Source of the DNA: Muribaculaceae bacterium
GTDB taxonomy: Bacteria; Bacteroidota; Bacteroidia; Bacteroidales; Muribaculaceae
DNA: 64,000 nt
Direction of reading: 5' to 3'
Assembly: GCA_022510425.1 (NCBI GenBank)
Contig: JAFLTO010000006.1
Location: forward strand, 102,444-166,443
Both the position numbers and the translations under genes were made by a program. Within the stretch, counting starts at the first letter, position 1; the number at the start of each line of letters is the position of its first letter. The notes under the pieces were generated by a model, which worked only from the letters and a program-made list of their open reading frames with translations, was not told the DNA's origin and did not search any database. This document shows positions 62,634 to 64,000 of the stretch, one piece after another.

Positions 62634-62839
62634 CTTTGTCTTATTTTGTAAAATTTTTTGATGTAATCAGCAATTATAGAACCTAAAGTGGCAAATAAAC
62701 CCATGCTAATAGTTATGATAATTAAATTTTCTCTGAAATAAGAACTTTCAAGAATAAAACTTAATCCTCACAATACAAGGCCTGATAAAATAGTGGAGAA
62801 TACAAATACATATGTATAAATTAAAATCTCATTTCTCAT
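62630..62839 (-). pseudogene. Small two-helix membrane protein with an in-frame TGA
   Basis: From ATG at 62839 (MRNEILIYTYVFVFST) the frame continues for 69 codons to TGA at 62632-62630, which overlaps the ATG of the PH gene. It is interrupted by a single TGA at 62770-62768 (codon 24). On both sides it reads as a hydrophobic protein: the second part is GLSFILESSYFRENLIIITI, then SMGLFATLGSIIADYIKKFY. The exact overlap with the next start indicates a real, recently broken gene. Readthrough of TGA is the alternative. A TGG (Trp) in the parent is the simplest original codon. Confidence 0.55.
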
Positions 62840-62923
62840 TTCCGTAATTTTCTTTCATTATTATTTGCTTCAAGCACTGACATTTGATGAATGGCTCTTT
62901 GATTGAGTTAATTCAAACTTTTT

Positions 62924-63964
62924 TTAGCATTCATCAGGAAGTCGCTTGGTGAAGGATTTTATTTCATTATTAATTAACTGTTTTAGCTCTCTTTGTGGAA
63001 TTAACAATTCATATTGTGCCACACCAATTGGTTTATTAAATCCATCTAAAGCTAACTCTACTTCACCATTATCCTTGTTGGCACAAAGGATAATTCCAAT
63101 TGAAGGATTTTCATCAGGATCTTTTTCTTGACGATCAAGCAATGAAAGATAGAAGTTCATCTTCCCAATGTATTCGGGTTTAAATGAGGATATTTTCAAA
63201 TCTATTGCGATTAAAGAGTGCAGTTTCCTATGGAAAAATAATAAATCAACCTTATAATCTTTATCATTATAAGAAAGGACATGTTGATTTCCTATAAAAG
63301 TAAATCCGGTACCTAATTCCAAAAGAAATTGTTTTATCTTTTCTACTATCTTGTTTTCAAGTTCGAGTTCAAGAACCGGCTTAGTAATTCCCAAAAATCC
63401 TAAATTATAGGTATCTTTAAATACTGTGTTTGCATAACCTGACTGTTCTTTTGGTACGGTTAACGAGAAATTATTGGATACATTGACTTCCGGCTGATGA
63501 AGATGCATTTCCAATTTCATAGCATTAGTAAAGATTTCTCTATTCCAGTTTTTCGCTATGATATTTTCTGCATAATATAAGATAGCCTCATCATCCTCTT
63601 TATATTTAGAAATCAATTTATTAATATTCCACCATGGTAAAACTGCGACAGCGTGTCGCAGTTTTTGATTAGAATTATGAAACCTTTCAAAATATCTTTT
63701 CATATCCCAAAGATTCCTTTCTGACATTCCCATATTAGGAAATTTTTGTTTTAAGTCCACTGAAAGATGCTTTACAACTGCACCTCCATACCCCCTTTCA
63801 AGTTTTCTATCAAAAAGCAATTGTCCAATTTCCCAATGCATTTCATTAAGATTTGACACAACTGCCACAGCTGTTTTTGAACGAGCGTTTTCAATTACTG
63901 CGACAGCCTGTCGCAGTATTTCTTGATACTCTGAATCTTTGATGTGAATATTGATGAGTTCCAT
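62924..63964 (-). CDS. YhcG/DUF1016 PDDEXK nuclease-like protein
   Basis: 346 residues. The N-terminal DUF1016 region has NLNEMHWEIGQLLFDRKLERGYGG and FPNMGMSERNLWDMKRYFERF. The C-terminal PDDEXK fold (about 210-330) has KDYKVDLLFFHRKLHSLIAIDLK, in which D and D-x-K are the catalytic motif. The family is thought to be a nuclease in DNA recombination or repair and often lies near restriction or mobile genes, but no such genes are visible here. The gene contains two palindromic repeats, at 63639-63665 and 63896-63918, that code RxAVAV in the same frame. Its start ATG at 63964 is close to the window end. Confidence 0.85.
   Translation of the reverse strand: MELINIHIKDSEYQEILRQAVAVIENARSKTAVAVVSNLNEMHWEIGQLLFDRKLERGYGGAVVKHLSVDLKQKFPNMGMSERNLWDMKRYFERFHNSNQKLRHAVAVLPWWNINKLISKYKEDDEAILYYAENIIAKNWNREIFTNAMKLEMHLHQPEVNVSNNFSLTVPKEQSGYANTVFKDTYNLGFLGITKPVLELELENKIVEKIKQFLLELGTGFTFIGNQHVLSYNDKDYKVDLLFFHRKLHSLIAIDLKISSFKPEYIGKMNFYLSLLDRQEKDPDENPSIGIILCANKDNGEVELALDGFNKPIGVAQYELLIPQRELKQLINNEIKSFTKRLPDEC
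63639..63665. repeat. Palindromic repeat copy A in the DUF1016 gene
   Basis: 12-bp arms AAAACTGCGACA (63639-63650) and TGTCGCAGTTTT (63654-63665) with a GCG spacer. It is in frame and codes LRHAVAVL. Confidence 0.7.
63896..63918. repeat. Palindromic repeat copy B in the DUF1016 gene
   Basis: 10-bp arms TACTGCGACA (63896-63905) and TGTCGCAGTA (63909-63918) with a GCC spacer. It is in frame and codes LRQAVAV. The core CTGCGACAG is shared with copy A. Confidence 0.7.
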
Positions 63965-64000
63965 ATAATTGCAAAGTTAATAATTTATTTATAGTAATTC

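Noticed and set aside
1..64000. Search by eye for rRNA, tRNA, CRISPR arrays, insertion sequences and phage genes
   Set aside because: No regularly spaced direct repeats, transposase or integrase motifs, or tRNA cloverleaf with CCA-type end were found; fragmented genes are present but without insertion-sequence ends.

Overview
The window looks like a chromosomal segment of a gut-type Bacteroidales bacterium. The evidence is low-GC DNA, promoters of the Bacteroidota type (TTTG near -33, TAnnTTTG near -7), many lipoproteins with short signal peptides, and an arginine cluster of the succinylated type known from Bacteroides. A PL10 pectate lyase and a GH110 alpha-galactosidase suggest glycan degradation. 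The family within the order is not certain. I see no rRNA, tRNA, CRISPR array, insertion sequence or phage genes.

Layout. 0-5 kb: 3'-truncated luxS, an MBL hydrolase and rsmG on minus; rpmH with a clear terminator, an extended SDR and two lipoproteins on plus. 5-12 kb: parE-coaD-S41 protease-DUF3078 protein and two small exported proteins. 12-22 kb: two HU-fold genes, the second an HU-transmembrane-LysM protein, run directly into argB-argE'-argH-yccF. After an internal promoter come a GNAT acyltransferase, argG, argC, argD and argF'. Together these can make arginine through N-succinyl intermediates. 22-35 kb: housekeeping and carbohydrate genes (trxA, glutamine synthetase family, DoxX/MauE, DUF1599, PL10, GH110, ABC-F, DUF488, DMT transporter, GumN-like, AI-2E-family, a small amphipathic protein), then manA.

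36-49 kb: a metal-efflux permease with an HMA tail sits behind a Cys-rich ArsR regulator whose promoter carries a clean palindrome. A nitroreductase and a MarR regulator follow, then about 0.9 kb of decayed DNA with a candidate orphan transcript, a Cthe_2159-type surface lipoprotein, and a plus-strand operon for a porin, an imelysin lipoprotein, a diheme lipoprotein and a ResB-CcsA cytochrome c synthase. 49-63 kb: an accessory region with an M6 protease, DUF362 protein, MFS exporter, AraC regulator, cyclophilin-like lipoprotein, exported CMD-cupin protein, PoxB-like enzyme, DUF1349 protein and a decarboxylase-type amidohydrolase. It also holds fragments of a bacterioferritin gene and a small membrane-protein gene. 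The window ends in a DUF1016/YhcG nuclease with internal palindromic repeats.

The strongest new signals are: (1) identical 21-bp-phased direct repeats at the same distance from the -7 element of two promoters flanking an AraC gene; (2) the HU-TM-LysM protein, a possible nucleoid-to-cell-wall tether next to arginine genes; (3) the self-contained imelysin/diheme/heme-ligation operon with a paired inverted repeat at its promoter; and (4) the ArsR and MarR operators. All family calls come from reading motifs by eye; no database search was run.
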